Below, in pieces: positions 46,120-55,024 of a stretch of DNA of 64,000 bases. Each line of letters opens with the position of its first letter. Within the stretch, counting starts at the first letter, position 1. Source of the DNA: Bacteroidia bacterium. GTDB taxonomy: Bacteria > Bacteroidota > Bacteroidia > Bacteroidales > UBA932. Location of the stretch: NCBI GenBank assembly GCA_021153285.1, contig JAGKTT010000004.1:34552-98551 (forward strand), in the 5' to 3' direction. The position numbers and the translations under genes were made by a program. Below the pieces are notes generated by a model that saw only the letters and a program-made list of their open reading frames with translations, was not told where the DNA came from and searched no databases.

Positions 46120-48345
46120 ATGGGTAGTAATCTCGATAAGATCGTCGAGGTGCAGATTCCCGGCGCTGAGCCTATTACAGAAATTGAAGTGGTTTCTTCG
46201 GGAAGAGTCAGCGAGATCCGCGTGGTGACTCCTGCCGCTGGTGCAGAGGACGAGTCAGTTACCGGTCCTGTAGTTATCGTGGATAATGCAGGCAATACTT
46301 ACAAGAGTAAGGCAGACATCGAATTTACAGAAGGTATCGTCCTGGATTCCTTCTCTCCAGCATCAGCACTGCCAGGCGATGTGGTGACTGTAAAGGGTGA
46401 CTATCTCTATAATGTGCAGCAGATCGTTCTCAATAACGGTGTATATGTTACAGGTGAACAGATTACTGCAAAGAGCCGTCGCGAACTCAAGTTCATTGTT
46501 CCTGCAAATGCTGTTACAGGTCCTGTGACCATCGGTGACGTAGACGAGAACAACAACCCTGACGGTCTCATCCCTAACAATGTTCCTTCAAAGGACGAAC
46601 TTGTCATCGGTGATCCGACCGTTGAGGTGGCTAAGGAATGTGCTCTGAAGGCTGGCAATGTGGTGATTGTCAGAGGAAAACACCTTGATATGATCAAGAG
46701 TGTCAGCTTCGGTGGCCTGAATGTGGACTTCGAAGTCAAATACAGCGGATTTCTCCTTGAAGCAGCCCTTCCGGCTGAAGCAGTAGAAGGTGACATTGTC
46801 CTGGTGTCTTATGCCGGCAAGGAGTTCAAGGCTGGTTCATACACGACTGTTATTCCTACAAATGTGGAAATCGCTCCTGAAAGCCGCTACAAGGCAGGTC
46901 TCAATGCAGTAGTTACAGGTAATGACCTCGACCTCGTTACTGGTGCCGCCCTCGCAGGTACAGCTCTCGAGTATGCATATGCTGACAATAAGATCACTTT
47001 CGCCATCCCTGCAGCAGCAGTGGACGGAACAGTTGTCCTCACTCTTGCAAACGGCAAGACTGTCGAGACAGCAGCTATCGAGCTTGTGAAGCCAGTGATT
47101 ACTTCTATGACTCCGCTCGAGCTTTATGCCGGTGACGAGAACATCATTGTAAGCGGTGAGGATCTTGACCTTGTGACTGGTGCGACCCTCGGCGGACGTG
47201 ATGCTGAGTTCGAATATGCTGACGGTACTGTCATTGTAAAGACTGCCCTTACTTCAGTTTCAGGAAAGGTGGCTCTTTCTCTTGCAAACGGTGTTGTAGT
47301 CGAGTCTGCTGATGAGGTGAAGGTTAACTATCATTCTCTTGTGATCGTTACCGAGATGCCTGCAATGCAGCATATTGGACAGGAAGTTGTTCTCAAGGGA
47401 TCTAACTTCAAGCTTGTTGAAAATATTTTCATCGGTGATGTGAAGGTAACTGATTACAGCCTCCGTACAGACGAAGAAGTACGATTCCTTATGCCTTGGA
47501 ACAAGGCCGGAATGTACAATCTCAGCTTCCACCTCTTCAGCGGTGATGTCGAGACTGTCGCTACTCAGATCGAGGTTGGTCTCGAGCTTGACATCAAGAC
47601 TATCTGGGAAGGCGAGGCATCTCTCAACTGGAGCGGTATGCAGGATCTTGCTTGGGGCGGTTATGACTGGTCTACAGTCAAGCCAGGTACCATCCTGACT
47701 GCATACTTCACTCTCCACGAGGCAGATTACTGGCAGGTACGCTTTGGTAACGGAAGCTGGGCTTCAATACCTTCAGGCGTGGAGATCGCTACAAGTCTGG
47801 GACAGGGAGACGGAAACATCCCTATGACTCCTGGAACAACATATTATGCTATCAAGCTCACTGCAGCCGATATCGATATGCTCGTTAACCAGGGCGGTCT
47901 CGTGATGACAGGTGCAAACTACACCCTTACAAAGCTTACCCTTACTTCTGAGATTTCTCAGGAGGTTACTCTCTGGGAAGGCGAACTCATCGCTGACGAC
48001 TGGGCTAACCAGCCATACGCTCTCTCTGATGCTGGTCTTGAGCTTCAGCAGGCAGGTGCTCAGGCAGGACAGATCCTTAACTTCTACATCGAGCCTCTTG
48101 ATCCATCTTGGAAACTTGAGATTGTGGAAGGTCACTGGGGTCCTACATACTGCAGCTTCTGCTCAATAGGCAACGACACTGAAGGCGGTAAGTTCACAGA
48201 GTATGATCTCGATGCGAACGGTGGCAAGTATAAACTTACCTTGACTCAGGCAATGCTCGACGCTGCATTTGTACAGCAGTGGTGGGGTGGTACATTCGTC
48301 CTGAATGGTGACAATGTAAAGGTTACAAAGATTACTCTCCTGTAA
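46120..48345 (+). CDS. Multi-IPT surface glycan-binding protein lacking a signal peptide (probably 5'-truncated)
   Basis: A 741-residue frame with about five to six IPT/TIG repeats (1-490) and two similar C-terminal beta-sandwich modules (about 490-610 and 615-741, starting TIWEGEASLNW and VTLWEGELIADDW). Two IPT repeats are near copies (GNDLDLVTGAALAGT and GEDLDLVTGATLGGR). There is no signal peptide: the first residues MGSNLDKIVEVQIPG are the middle of an IPT domain. The frame is the same as that of the preceding gene, separated only by TAA 46093-46095 and eight codons. Either a deletion removed the 5' end, or the frame depends on readthrough or fusion. Surface glycan binding is the family role; whether this copy is exported is doubtful. 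Confidence 0.7.
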   Translation: MGSNLDKIVEVQIPGAEPITEIEVVSSGRVSEIRVVTPAAGAEDESVTGPVVIVDNAGNTYKSKADIEFTEGIVLDSFSPASALPGDVVTVKGDYLYNVQQIVLNNGVYVTGEQITAKSRRELKFIVPANAVTGPVTIGDVDENNNPDGLIPNNVPSKDELVIGDPTVEVAKECALKAGNVVIVRGKHLDMIKSVSFGGLNVDFEVKYSGFLLEAALPAEAVEGDIVLVSYAGKEFKAGSYTTVIPTNVEIAPESRYKAGLNAVVTGNDLDLVTGAALAGTALEYAYADNKITFAIPAAAVDGTVVLTLANGKTVETAAIELVKPVITSMTPLELYAGDENIIVSGEDLDLVTGATLGGRDAEFEYADGTVIVKTALTSVSGKVALSLANGVVVESADEVKVNYHSLVIVTEMPAMQHIGQEVVLKGSNFKLVENIFIGDVKVTDYSLRTDEEVRFLMPWNKAGMYNLSFHLFSGDVETVATQIEVGLELDIKTIWEGEASLNWSGMQDLAWGGYDWSTVKPGTILTAYFTLHEADYWQVRFGNGSWASIPSGVEIATSLGQGDGNIPMTPGTTYYAIKLTAADIDMLVNQGGLVMTGANYTLTKLTLTSEISQEVTLWEGELIADDWANQPYALSDAGLELQQAGAQAGQILNFYIEPLDPSWKLEIVEGHWGPTYCSFCSIGNDTEGGKFTEYDLDANGGKYKLTLTQAMLDAAFVQQWWGGTFVLNGDNVKVTKITLL

Positions 48346-48357
48346 TCCCTATATTTT

Positions 48358-48385
48358 CCAGAGGGGGCCTGACCGCCCCCTCTGG
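48358..48385 (+). terminator. GC-rich hairpin between the glycan-binding protein and GH26 genes
   Basis: A perfect 11-bp stem (48358-48368 CCAGAGGGGGC with 48375-48385) and a 6-nt loop, followed by GAGCCGG then AAAAACC rather than T. It may be an intra-operon attenuator or RNA-stabilising hairpin. Confidence 0.6.
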
Positions 48386-48405
48386 AGCCGGAAAAACCAC
48401 ATAAG

Positions 48406-49905
48406 ATGAAAAGATTATCAATAATATTTCTTTCTGCCTGCCTGTTTCTTGCTGGCTGCTCAGAGAAACCACCGGTGGTGGAGAAACCTGTTGTCGGACC
48501 GACACTTTTGTCTGTCACTCCTGAAAATGGAGTTGCAGGGGTGACCGGTAAGGAATTGACAGTGACATTGATCTTCGATCAGAATGTCAAATGTCCTTCT
48601 GCCCAGCAGAAGAATGTCAGCATCGACAATGATGCGACGGTCGCAAAAGTGAATGCCTTCAATGAGAAGGTGACGGTGGATATTGTCTCATTGGAAGAAA
48701 ACGGAAAGACCTACACTCTGGTGATTCCGAAGGGTACGATATCGGGCTTCAGGGAGCATCAGGATACAGCTGACGAGATCCGCTTCTCTTTCACAATGAA
48801 ATATGTAGAGCCTTATGAGCCTTCGGATCTGGATCCGGTAAAGACTCTCGTGAACCCGAATGCTTCGCAGCAGGCGAAGAATGTATACAATTTCCTTCTT
48901 GAGCAGAGCGGAAAGAAGACTCTCAGCGGCGTGCAGTCCAGCCATTCGCATAAGAATGATTTCGTGGATGCAGTCTATAAGCACACAGGAAAGCATCCGG
49001 CTCTGGCAGGCTATGACTTCCTCTTCCTTCAGTTCTCGCCGACTCCTGACAACTGGAGCTGGGTTCAGAATTACAATGACATTTCAGCGCCTAAGGAGCA
49101 GTGGGCTGCAGGTGGTCTGGTAAACTATATGTGGCACTGGAATGTTCCTAACAGCAAGACAGATTGGGACAATGGCGTCAATAATTACAATTTCGACGGC
49201 TATGCATTCTATTCTGACCAGACTTCTTTCGATATCCGTGAGGCTCTTAAGCCTGGTACCTGGCAGAACGACTTCATAATGAAGGATATCGAGGAGGTTG
49301 CCGGCTATCTTCAGCTTCTTGAGAACGAGAATATTCCTGTGATCTGGCGTCCGCTTCACGAGGCTGCCGGAAACTATGGCTTGTATGAAGGCGGCGGCTC
49401 TGGAGCTTGGTTCTGGTGGGGCAGATATGGTGCGGAGCCTTGCAAGCAGCTTTGGAGACTTCTTTATGACCAGCTGGTGAATGTCTACGGCCTGGACAAT
49501 CTCATATGGGTGTGGACCGTGGATGTCGTCCCAACTATTCCTTACGCCCAAGAAAGAAATCTCGACTGGTATCCTGGAGATGAATATGTGGACATTCTTG
49601 GAGTGGATATCTATGAGACAAACACCGATGCCAAGACCCGACAGTATCAGGCACTCGTGGATCTGACCAAGGGAAAGAAGCTTGTGACTGTCAGCGAATG
49701 CGGCAATATTCCGGATCCTGCCAAAAATATGGAGGCAGGCAACAGGTGGTCGTGGTTTATGGTGTGGTGCAACTCTGATTCCAACGGAAACATCGTTCTG
49801 ACCCCTTCCGATGCCAATTTCAAACTGAATACATCAGACTACTGGAAGAAGGTCATTTCCAGCCCATACGTGATGAACCGTGAAGATATGCCTGATTTGA
49901 AGTAG
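48406..49905 (+). CDS. GH26 endo-beta-1,4-mannanase lipoprotein
   Basis: A 499-residue lipoprotein (LAGCSEKPP). An Ig-like domain (about 30-130) precedes a GH26 barrel (about 145-490). The acid/base is Glu319 in WRPLHEAAG and the nucleophile Glu431 in VTVSECG; WFWWGRYG and the GVDIYE strand are also typical. GH26 enzymes of Bacteroidota PULs are mostly endo-mannanases. The lipid anchor and the acidic-poor start (SEKPP) leave open whether it faces outside or the periplasm. Confidence 0.93.
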   Translation: MKRLSIIFLSACLFLAGCSEKPPVVEKPVVGPTLLSVTPENGVAGVTGKELTVTLIFDQNVKCPSAQQKNVSIDNDATVAKVNAFNEKVTVDIVSLEENGKTYTLVIPKGTISGFREHQDTADEIRFSFTMKYVEPYEPSDLDPVKTLVNPNASQQAKNVYNFLLEQSGKKTLSGVQSSHSHKNDFVDAVYKHTGKHPALAGYDFLFLQFSPTPDNWSWVQNYNDISAPKEQWAAGGLVNYMWHWNVPNSKTDWDNGVNNYNFDGYAFYSDQTSFDIREALKPGTWQNDFIMKDIEEVAGYLQLLENENIPVIWRPLHEAAGNYGLYEGGGSGAWFWWGRYGAEPCKQLWRLLYDQLVNVYGLDNLIWVWTVDVVPTIPYAQERNLDWYPGDEYVDILGVDIYETNTDAKTRQYQALVDLTKGKKLVTVSECGNIPDPAKNMEAGNRWSWFMVWCNSDSNGNIVLTPSDANFKLNTSDYWKKVISSPYVMNREDMPDLK

Positions 49906-49931
49906 ATGGCCACGGCTCTACGAGCTTCGTA

Positions 49932-49994
49932 TTGTCATTGTGAGGAGCGACGTTTTATTGTCATTGTGAGGAGCGAAGCGACGTGACAATCTAT
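49932..49994 (+). repeat. Tandem dispersed repeats (GTCATTGTGAGGAGCG type)
   Basis: A short copy (49932-49952, TTGTCATTGTGAGGAGCGACG) and a full copy (49958-49994) that ends CGACGTGACAATCTAT. The full copy is an imperfect palindrome (TTGTCA with TGACAA). It ends 9 bases before the GH5_4 start. Confidence 0.75.
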
Positions 49995-50003
49995 AAAAAG
50001 ACT

Positions 50004-51533
50004 ATGAAAAAGATACTATACATACTTACATCATTGTTTCTGGCCATAGGATGTGGTCAGGAAACACCCGAACCGACTGAAAAAGTCTCTTTGTCCATCG
50101 ACAAGACTTTTATGCAATTCACCCACGAAGGTGGCGAGCAGACTTTTACAGTGACTGCATCTGAAAAAATCTATCTCGTACCGGAAGAAAACTGGATAAA
50201 GACGAAGAAAGGAACAGCCACAGACCATAAGACAGTCGTGACAGTGACAGTAGAAAAGAATGTATTGCCGGAAGAGCGTCAGACCAGACTTGCTGTCGTG
50301 GCTGGAGAAGAAAAGACGTACCTGGATATCCTTCAGACAGAGGCTCCTGTGCCACCTGGAGATGGTGGAAATGGCGGTGGATCCGTTGTGCCTGAAGATA
50401 ATGGAAATCTTGCCTGGCAGTTTGCTGAAAGACTCGGCCTTGGCTGGAATCTCGGAAATCACTTCGATGCTCATAACAACGGCATTTCAGGTGAGCAGTT
50501 CTGGGGCAATCCTAAGGCCACTCAGGCTACATTCAATAAGCTGAAGGCTGCCGGTTTCACCACAGTCCGCATTCCTGTGACCTGGATGGGACATATAGGC
50601 GAGGCTCCGGACTATAAGATAGAGGATGCCTGGCTTGACAGAGTGGCGGAAGTAGTTGGCTATGCTGAATCGGCAGGCCTTAATGCTATTGTCAATATAC
50701 ATCACGACGGCGGAGACAGCAAATATTGGCTGGATATCCTCGGCGCTTCGAGAAATGCTGAGGTGCAGAAGAAGGTTCTTGCCCAGATTACAGCAGTCTG
50801 GAGCCAGATTGCAGACAAATTCAAGGACAAGGGCGAGTTCCTTATTTTCGAGGCTTTCAATGAGATCCACGACGGCAGCTGGGGCTGGGGAGCGAACCGA
50901 AAGGACGGAGGCAAGCAGTACCAGTGCCTGAATGAATGGAATCAGGCATTTGTGGATGCAGTGCGTGGCAGCGGTGGATCCAATGCTGACCGTATCCTCG
51001 GCATTCCAGCATATTGTACTAATGTAGACATTGCCATTGAATCTTTTGTAATGCCGACAGACTCGGCGACTGACCGTCTGATGATCTCGGTTCATTGCTA
51101 CGATCCGTCAGAATATACCCTTACTGCAAAATATTCTGAGTGGGGACATACGGCACAGGCTTCGAAAAAGGCTCCGGGGGATAATGAGGCAGACCTGAAG
51201 AAGGTATTCGAAAAGATATATGTCAACTATATCTCGAAAGGCATTCCTGTCTATCTTGGCGAGTTCGGTTGCGTGAACCGTGGCAATGCCCGCGAACAGG
51301 CCTTCCAGCAGTACTATCTCAAGTATTTCGCGAAACTTTCCAAGACCTACGGCGTTCCTTCGATCATCTGGGACAATGGTGCCAAGGGTGCAGGCAACGA
51401 GCGTCACGCCTTCATCGACCACGGTACAGGAGAATATTGCTCTGATGAAGCAAAGGCTGCAATCCAGGCTCTTGTCACCTCTTACGGCAACTCCCTTACC
51501 CTCGATGACGTCTACCGCAACGCTCCAAAGTAA
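50004..51533 (+). CDS. GH5_4-like endo-beta-glucanase/mannanase with BACON domain, lipoprotein
   Basis: A 509-residue lipoprotein (AIGCGQETPEP). A BACON-like domain (about 25-110) and a Gly-rich linker lead to a GH5 barrel (about 130-490) with GLGWNLGNHFD, VRIPVTWMGH, acid/base Glu287 in FNEIHDG and nucleophile Glu420 in YLGEFGC. The pattern resembles subfamily 4, which acts on beta-1,4-glucan, xyloglucan or glucomannan. The ATG at 50004 is preferred over a GTG at 49983 that lies inside a repeat. Confidence 0.88.
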   Translation: MKKILYILTSLFLAIGCGQETPEPTEKVSLSIDKTFMQFTHEGGEQTFTVTASEKIYLVPEENWIKTKKGTATDHKTVVTVTVEKNVLPEERQTRLAVVAGEEKTYLDILQTEAPVPPGDGGNGGGSVVPEDNGNLAWQFAERLGLGWNLGNHFDAHNNGISGEQFWGNPKATQATFNKLKAAGFTTVRIPVTWMGHIGEAPDYKIEDAWLDRVAEVVGYAESAGLNAIVNIHHDGGDSKYWLDILGASRNAEVQKKVLAQITAVWSQIADKFKDKGEFLIFEAFNEIHDGSWGWGANRKDGGKQYQCLNEWNQAFVDAVRGSGGSNADRILGIPAYCTNVDIAIESFVMPTDSATDRLMISVHCYDPSEYTLTAKYSEWGHTAQASKKAPGDNEADLKKVFEKIYVNYISKGIPVYLGEFGCVNRGNAREQAFQQYYLKYFAKLSKTYGVPSIIWDNGAKGAGNERHAFIDHGTGEYCSDEAKAAIQALVTSYGNSLTLDDVYRNAPK

Positions 51534-51537
51534 CGGA

Positions 51538-51604
51538 CTGTCATTCTGAGGAGCCTCGTTCTTCTGTCATTCTGAGGAGCCTGCAAGGCGACGTGAGAAT
51601 CTAT
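51538..51604 (+). repeat. Tandem dispersed repeats (GTCATTCTGAGGAGC type)
   Basis: The same layout as 49932-49994: a short copy (51538-51558) and a full copy (51564-51604) ending CGACGTGAGAATCTAT. It ends 24 bases before the start of the tandem GH26 gene. Confidence 0.75.
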
Positions 51605-51628
51605 AAAACAACTATAAACTATATAATT

Positions 51629-53737
51629 ATGATACAGAAATCCCTATCAATGATTTTTGCAACATTGGCAATCGTATCTTGTGTCTCGGATAAGTCTGTC
51701 AAGACCCCTGCTGACGCTCTTCTGGAGCGCCTTTCCGCGCAGATCGAGGACGGAAAGATAATGTTCGGACATCAGGATGACCTTATGTACGGTCATTCGT
51801 GGAAGATCGACGATGATGCCGATATTTTTGTACAGTCGGATGTCAAGGCATCCTGTGGAAAATATCCTGCGGTATATGGAATGGATCTTGGCGGCATCGA
51901 GATGGGATGGCCGGCCAATCTGGACAAGAATTACTTTGACAATATGCGCAAGTCTGCTATCGCTCATTACGAGAGAGGCGGAGTCACTACTTTTTCGTGG
52001 CATCCTCGCAATCCTCTGACTGGGGGTGATGCTTGGGATGTCACTTCAGATCAGGTCGTGGCTTCTATCCTTCCGGGCGGAGAAAAGCACGAACTTTTTA
52101 TGGGTTGGCTTGCAAATGCCGCTGATTTTATGGAGTCAATCAAGACAGCTGACGGCCAGCCGATTCCTTTGATATTCCGCCCTTGGCACGAGCACACAGG
52201 AAGCTGGTTCTGGTGGGGACAGAGACTCTGTACCACAGAGCAGTATAAGGCTCTCTGGCAGATGACATATGATTATATGGTAGGTGAGCGTGGAATGACC
52301 CAGCTTGTCTGGTCTTATTCTCCGGGTGCGGGTGAACTCTCTTCTGCTGAAGTGTTCGGCGAGAGGTACCCTGGTGATGAAATCATTGATATGGTAGGCT
52401 TTGACTGCTATGCGAGAGCAGACCGCGAAAGCTATATGGCAAGTATGAAGAATGCTCTTGATATAACCAAAGCTTTTGCAGATGAGCACGGTAAGCTTAT
52501 GGCCATAACCGAGACAGGATATGAAGGAATCAAGGATCCGAAGTGGTGGACAGAAGTTCTTTATTCTGTGATGAAGGATTATCCTGTTTCTTATGTTCTT
52601 GTATGGAGAAACGCTTGTGATGACAATATGCAGCACCATTTTTATGCACCTTATCCCGGACAAGAGTCTCAGAAGGACTTCGAGGCCTTTGCCGGACTTG
52701 ACAAGATGATGTTCCTGGAAACTCCTCGTACTGAGCTTCTTTCCCGTCTTTCCGGACTTATTGATCAGAAAAAGATAATGTTCGGACATCAGGATACCTA
52801 TCTTTACGGACATTCTTGGAAGATTGGCTCTGATGAGACAGCATTCGAGAAGTCGGATATCAAGGATGTAGCCGGTGCTTATCCTGCTCTTGCCGGAATG
52901 GATCTGGGAGGAATCGAGCTTGATTCTCCGACCAATATTGATAATAATGATTTCAATAAGATGAGAGCTGCAGCTGTGGCACATTATCTCAGGGGTGGTG
53001 TCGTGACCTTCTCCTGGCATCCTCGCAACCCTCTTACTGGGGGAGATACCTGGGATACATCTTCAAAAGAGGTGGTGGCATCCATCCTTCCGGGAGGGGA
53101 GAAGCACGAATTCTTTATGGGATGGCTTTCCAAGGCTGCTGATTATCTCGAGTCGATCAAGACTCCGGACGGAAAGCCTGTTCCTGTGATTTTCCGTCCT
53201 TGGCACGAACATACAAGGAACTTCTTCTGGTGGGGAGTTGATCTTTGTACTGTGGAGCAATATAAGGCCCTCTGGCGTATGACATATGATTATATGACCA
53301 AGGAGCGTGGATTCGATCATCTCGTATGGTCTTATTCTCCTGATGCAGGCGGTCTTTTCACATATGAGGATTTCGGAGCGAAATATCCGGGAGATGAGAT
53401 CATCGATATGGTGGGAATCGATTTCTATCAGTTCACTCCGGCTGATATCTTCATTGCCAAGATGAAAAGTTCTCTTGATATGACAGCTGCATTTGCGGCC
53501 GAGCACGGCAAGCTGATGGCTGTAACCGAAACCGGCTGCGAGGGCATAAAGAATCCTAAGTGGTGGACAGAAGTGCTTTATCCGGCAATCAAGGATTACC
53601 CTGTTTCATATGTACTTACTTGGAGAAATGCCTGCGATGAAAATATGCAGCACCATTTCTATGCGCCTTTCCCAGGCGAGGAGTCAGAGGAAGACTTCAA
53701 GGAGTTTGCGAAACTTGACCAGATTATGTTTATTTAA
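51629..53737 (+). CDS. Tandem GH26-GH26 beta-mannanase lipoprotein
   Basis: A 702-residue lipoprotein (VSCVSDKS) made of two complete GH26 barrels (about 28-360 and 368-702) that are clearly copies of each other. Both begin LLxRLS...KIMFGHQD and both keep the catalytic pair: Glu188 (RPWHEHTG) and Glu295 (AITETGYEG) in the first, Glu527 (RPWHEHTR) and Glu634 (AVTETGCEG) in the second, with identical spacing. There is almost no linker. GH26 mannanase or mannobiohydrolase activity is expected; the two halves may differ in mode. The ATG at 51629 begins the signal peptide. Confidence 0.92.
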   Translation: MIQKSLSMIFATLAIVSCVSDKSVKTPADALLERLSAQIEDGKIMFGHQDDLMYGHSWKIDDDADIFVQSDVKASCGKYPAVYGMDLGGIEMGWPANLDKNYFDNMRKSAIAHYERGGVTTFSWHPRNPLTGGDAWDVTSDQVVASILPGGEKHELFMGWLANAADFMESIKTADGQPIPLIFRPWHEHTGSWFWWGQRLCTTEQYKALWQMTYDYMVGERGMTQLVWSYSPGAGELSSAEVFGERYPGDEIIDMVGFDCYARADRESYMASMKNALDITKAFADEHGKLMAITETGYEGIKDPKWWTEVLYSVMKDYPVSYVLVWRNACDDNMQHHFYAPYPGQESQKDFEAFAGLDKMMFLETPRTELLSRLSGLIDQKKIMFGHQDTYLYGHSWKIGSDETAFEKSDIKDVAGAYPALAGMDLGGIELDSPTNIDNNDFNKMRAAAVAHYLRGGVVTFSWHPRNPLTGGDTWDTSSKEVVASILPGGEKHEFFMGWLSKAADYLESIKTPDGKPVPVIFRPWHEHTRNFFWWGVDLCTVEQYKALWRMTYDYMTKERGFDHLVWSYSPDAGGLFTYEDFGAKYPGDEIIDMVGIDFYQFTPADIFIAKMKSSLDMTAAFAAEHGKLMAVTETGCEGIKNPKWWTEVLYPAIKDYPVSYVLTWRNACDENMQHHFYAPFPGEESEEDFKEFAKLDQIMFI

Positions 53738-53756
53738 TATTTAAATTTTTAAAATT

Positions 53757-54914
53757 ATGAAATTTGAACAGAGACTCGAGTGGCTTAAGGCAGAGCACGA
53801 AGCCCTCATTACAAAGAAGAATGAGCCTATCGAAGGCAATGGCGTCTATGAGCGTTATAAGAATCCTATCATTACAAATGAGCACGCTCCTCTTTTCTGG
53901 AGATATGACCTCAACAAAGAGACCAATCCATACCTTATGGAGCGTTTCGGCATCAATGCCACTCTCAATTCAGGCGCTATCAAGTGGAACGGCAAGTATG
54001 TGCTTGTAGTACGCGTCGAGGCTGCTGACCGTAAGTCTTTCTTTGCTGTGGCTGAGAGCCCTAACGGAATCGATAATTTCAAGTTCTGGGACCGTCCGAT
54101 CACAATGCCGGAGTATGGTGAGCCTGCTACCAATGTATATGATATGCGTCTGACTGCACACGAAGACGGCTGGATCTATGGTATCTTCTGCGTAGAGCGC
54201 AAGGATCCGAATGCACCGGCAGGAGATCTTTCTTCAGCAGTTGCAGCTGCCGGAATCGCACGTACCAAGGACCTCGTGAACTGGGAGCGTCTTCCTGACC
54301 TGGAGTCGACTTCACAGCAGCGTAATGTAGTTCTTCATCCGGAGTTCGTTGATGGCAAATATGCTCTCTACACTCGTCCTCAGGACGGTTTCATCGATGC
54401 CGGAAACGGTGGCGGAATCGGCTGGGCACTCGTTGACACAATGGAGAAGGCTGTCGTTAAAGAGGAGAAGATCATCAACCACAGATATTATCACACAATC
54501 AAGGAAGTAAAGAACGGTGAGGGTCCTCATCCGATCAAGACTGACCGTGGCTGGCTCCATCTTGCACACGGAGTACGCGGCTGTGCATCTGGTCTTCGTT
54601 ATGTTCTTTATATGTATATGACTTCTCTCGAGGATCCTACAAAGCTTATCGCCGATCCTGCAGGATTCCTTATGGTGCCAAAGGATGAGGAATATATCGG
54701 TGATGTAATGAATGTACTCTTCACTAACGGCTGGATTGCAGACGAAGATGGAAAAGTATTCATCTACTATGCTTCAAGCGACACACGTATGCACGTGGCT
54801 ACATCTACAGTGGATCGTCTCGTAGATTACTGTCTCAATACAGAGCCGGACGGACTTACAACTGGTGAGACTGTTAAGTGTCTCAACCGTCTGATTGACA
54901 AAAACTTAAAATAA
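53757..54914 (+). CDS. GH130 4-O-beta-mannosyl-glucose phosphorylase
   Basis: A 385-residue cytoplasmic enzyme, no signal peptide, matching the GH130_1 mannosylglucose phosphorylase type. Visible motifs include NPIITNEHAP, RVEAADRKSFFAVAESPNG, VYDMRLTAHEDGWIYG, RNVVLHPEFVDGKYALYTRPQ and GPHPIKTDRGWLHLAHGVR. It splits Man-beta-1,4-Glc with phosphate to mannose-1-phosphate and glucose. Its substrate is what the AGE epimerase at 34781 would make from mannobiose. Confidence 0.93.
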   Translation: MKFEQRLEWLKAEHEALITKKNEPIEGNGVYERYKNPIITNEHAPLFWRYDLNKETNPYLMERFGINATLNSGAIKWNGKYVLVVRVEAADRKSFFAVAESPNGIDNFKFWDRPITMPEYGEPATNVYDMRLTAHEDGWIYGIFCVERKDPNAPAGDLSSAVAAAGIARTKDLVNWERLPDLESTSQQRNVVLHPEFVDGKYALYTRPQDGFIDAGNGGGIGWALVDTMEKAVVKEEKIINHRYYHTIKEVKNGEGPHPIKTDRGWLHLAHGVRGCASGLRYVLYMYMTSLEDPTKLIADPAGFLMVPKDEEYIGDVMNVLFTNGWIADEDGKVFIYYASSDTRMHVATSTVDRLVDYCLNTEPDGLTTGETVKCLNRLIDKNLK

Positions 54915-54922
54915 TTATATAA

Positions 54923-54981
54923 GCACCGCGTGCGCGAGCAAGGCATATCCTGATGCTGTTTCAAAGCTGGCCACGCGGTGC
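54923..54981 (+). other. Stem-loop between GH130 and transporter genes
   Basis: A 10-bp perfect inverted repeat (54923-54932 GCACCGCGTG with 54972-54981 CACGCGGTGC) encloses a 39-nt loop in the 110-bp gap. No T-tract follows. A structural or regulatory RNA role is possible. Confidence 0.5.
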
Positions 54982-55024
54982 GTTTATAATCGTTCCGACC
55001 CCAAATCACTAAACGAAACAACCA

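Noticed and set aside
49983..50003. GTG start for the GH5_4 gene
   Set aside because: It falls inside the dispersed repeat; the ATG at 50004 begins a normal lipoprotein signal peptide.
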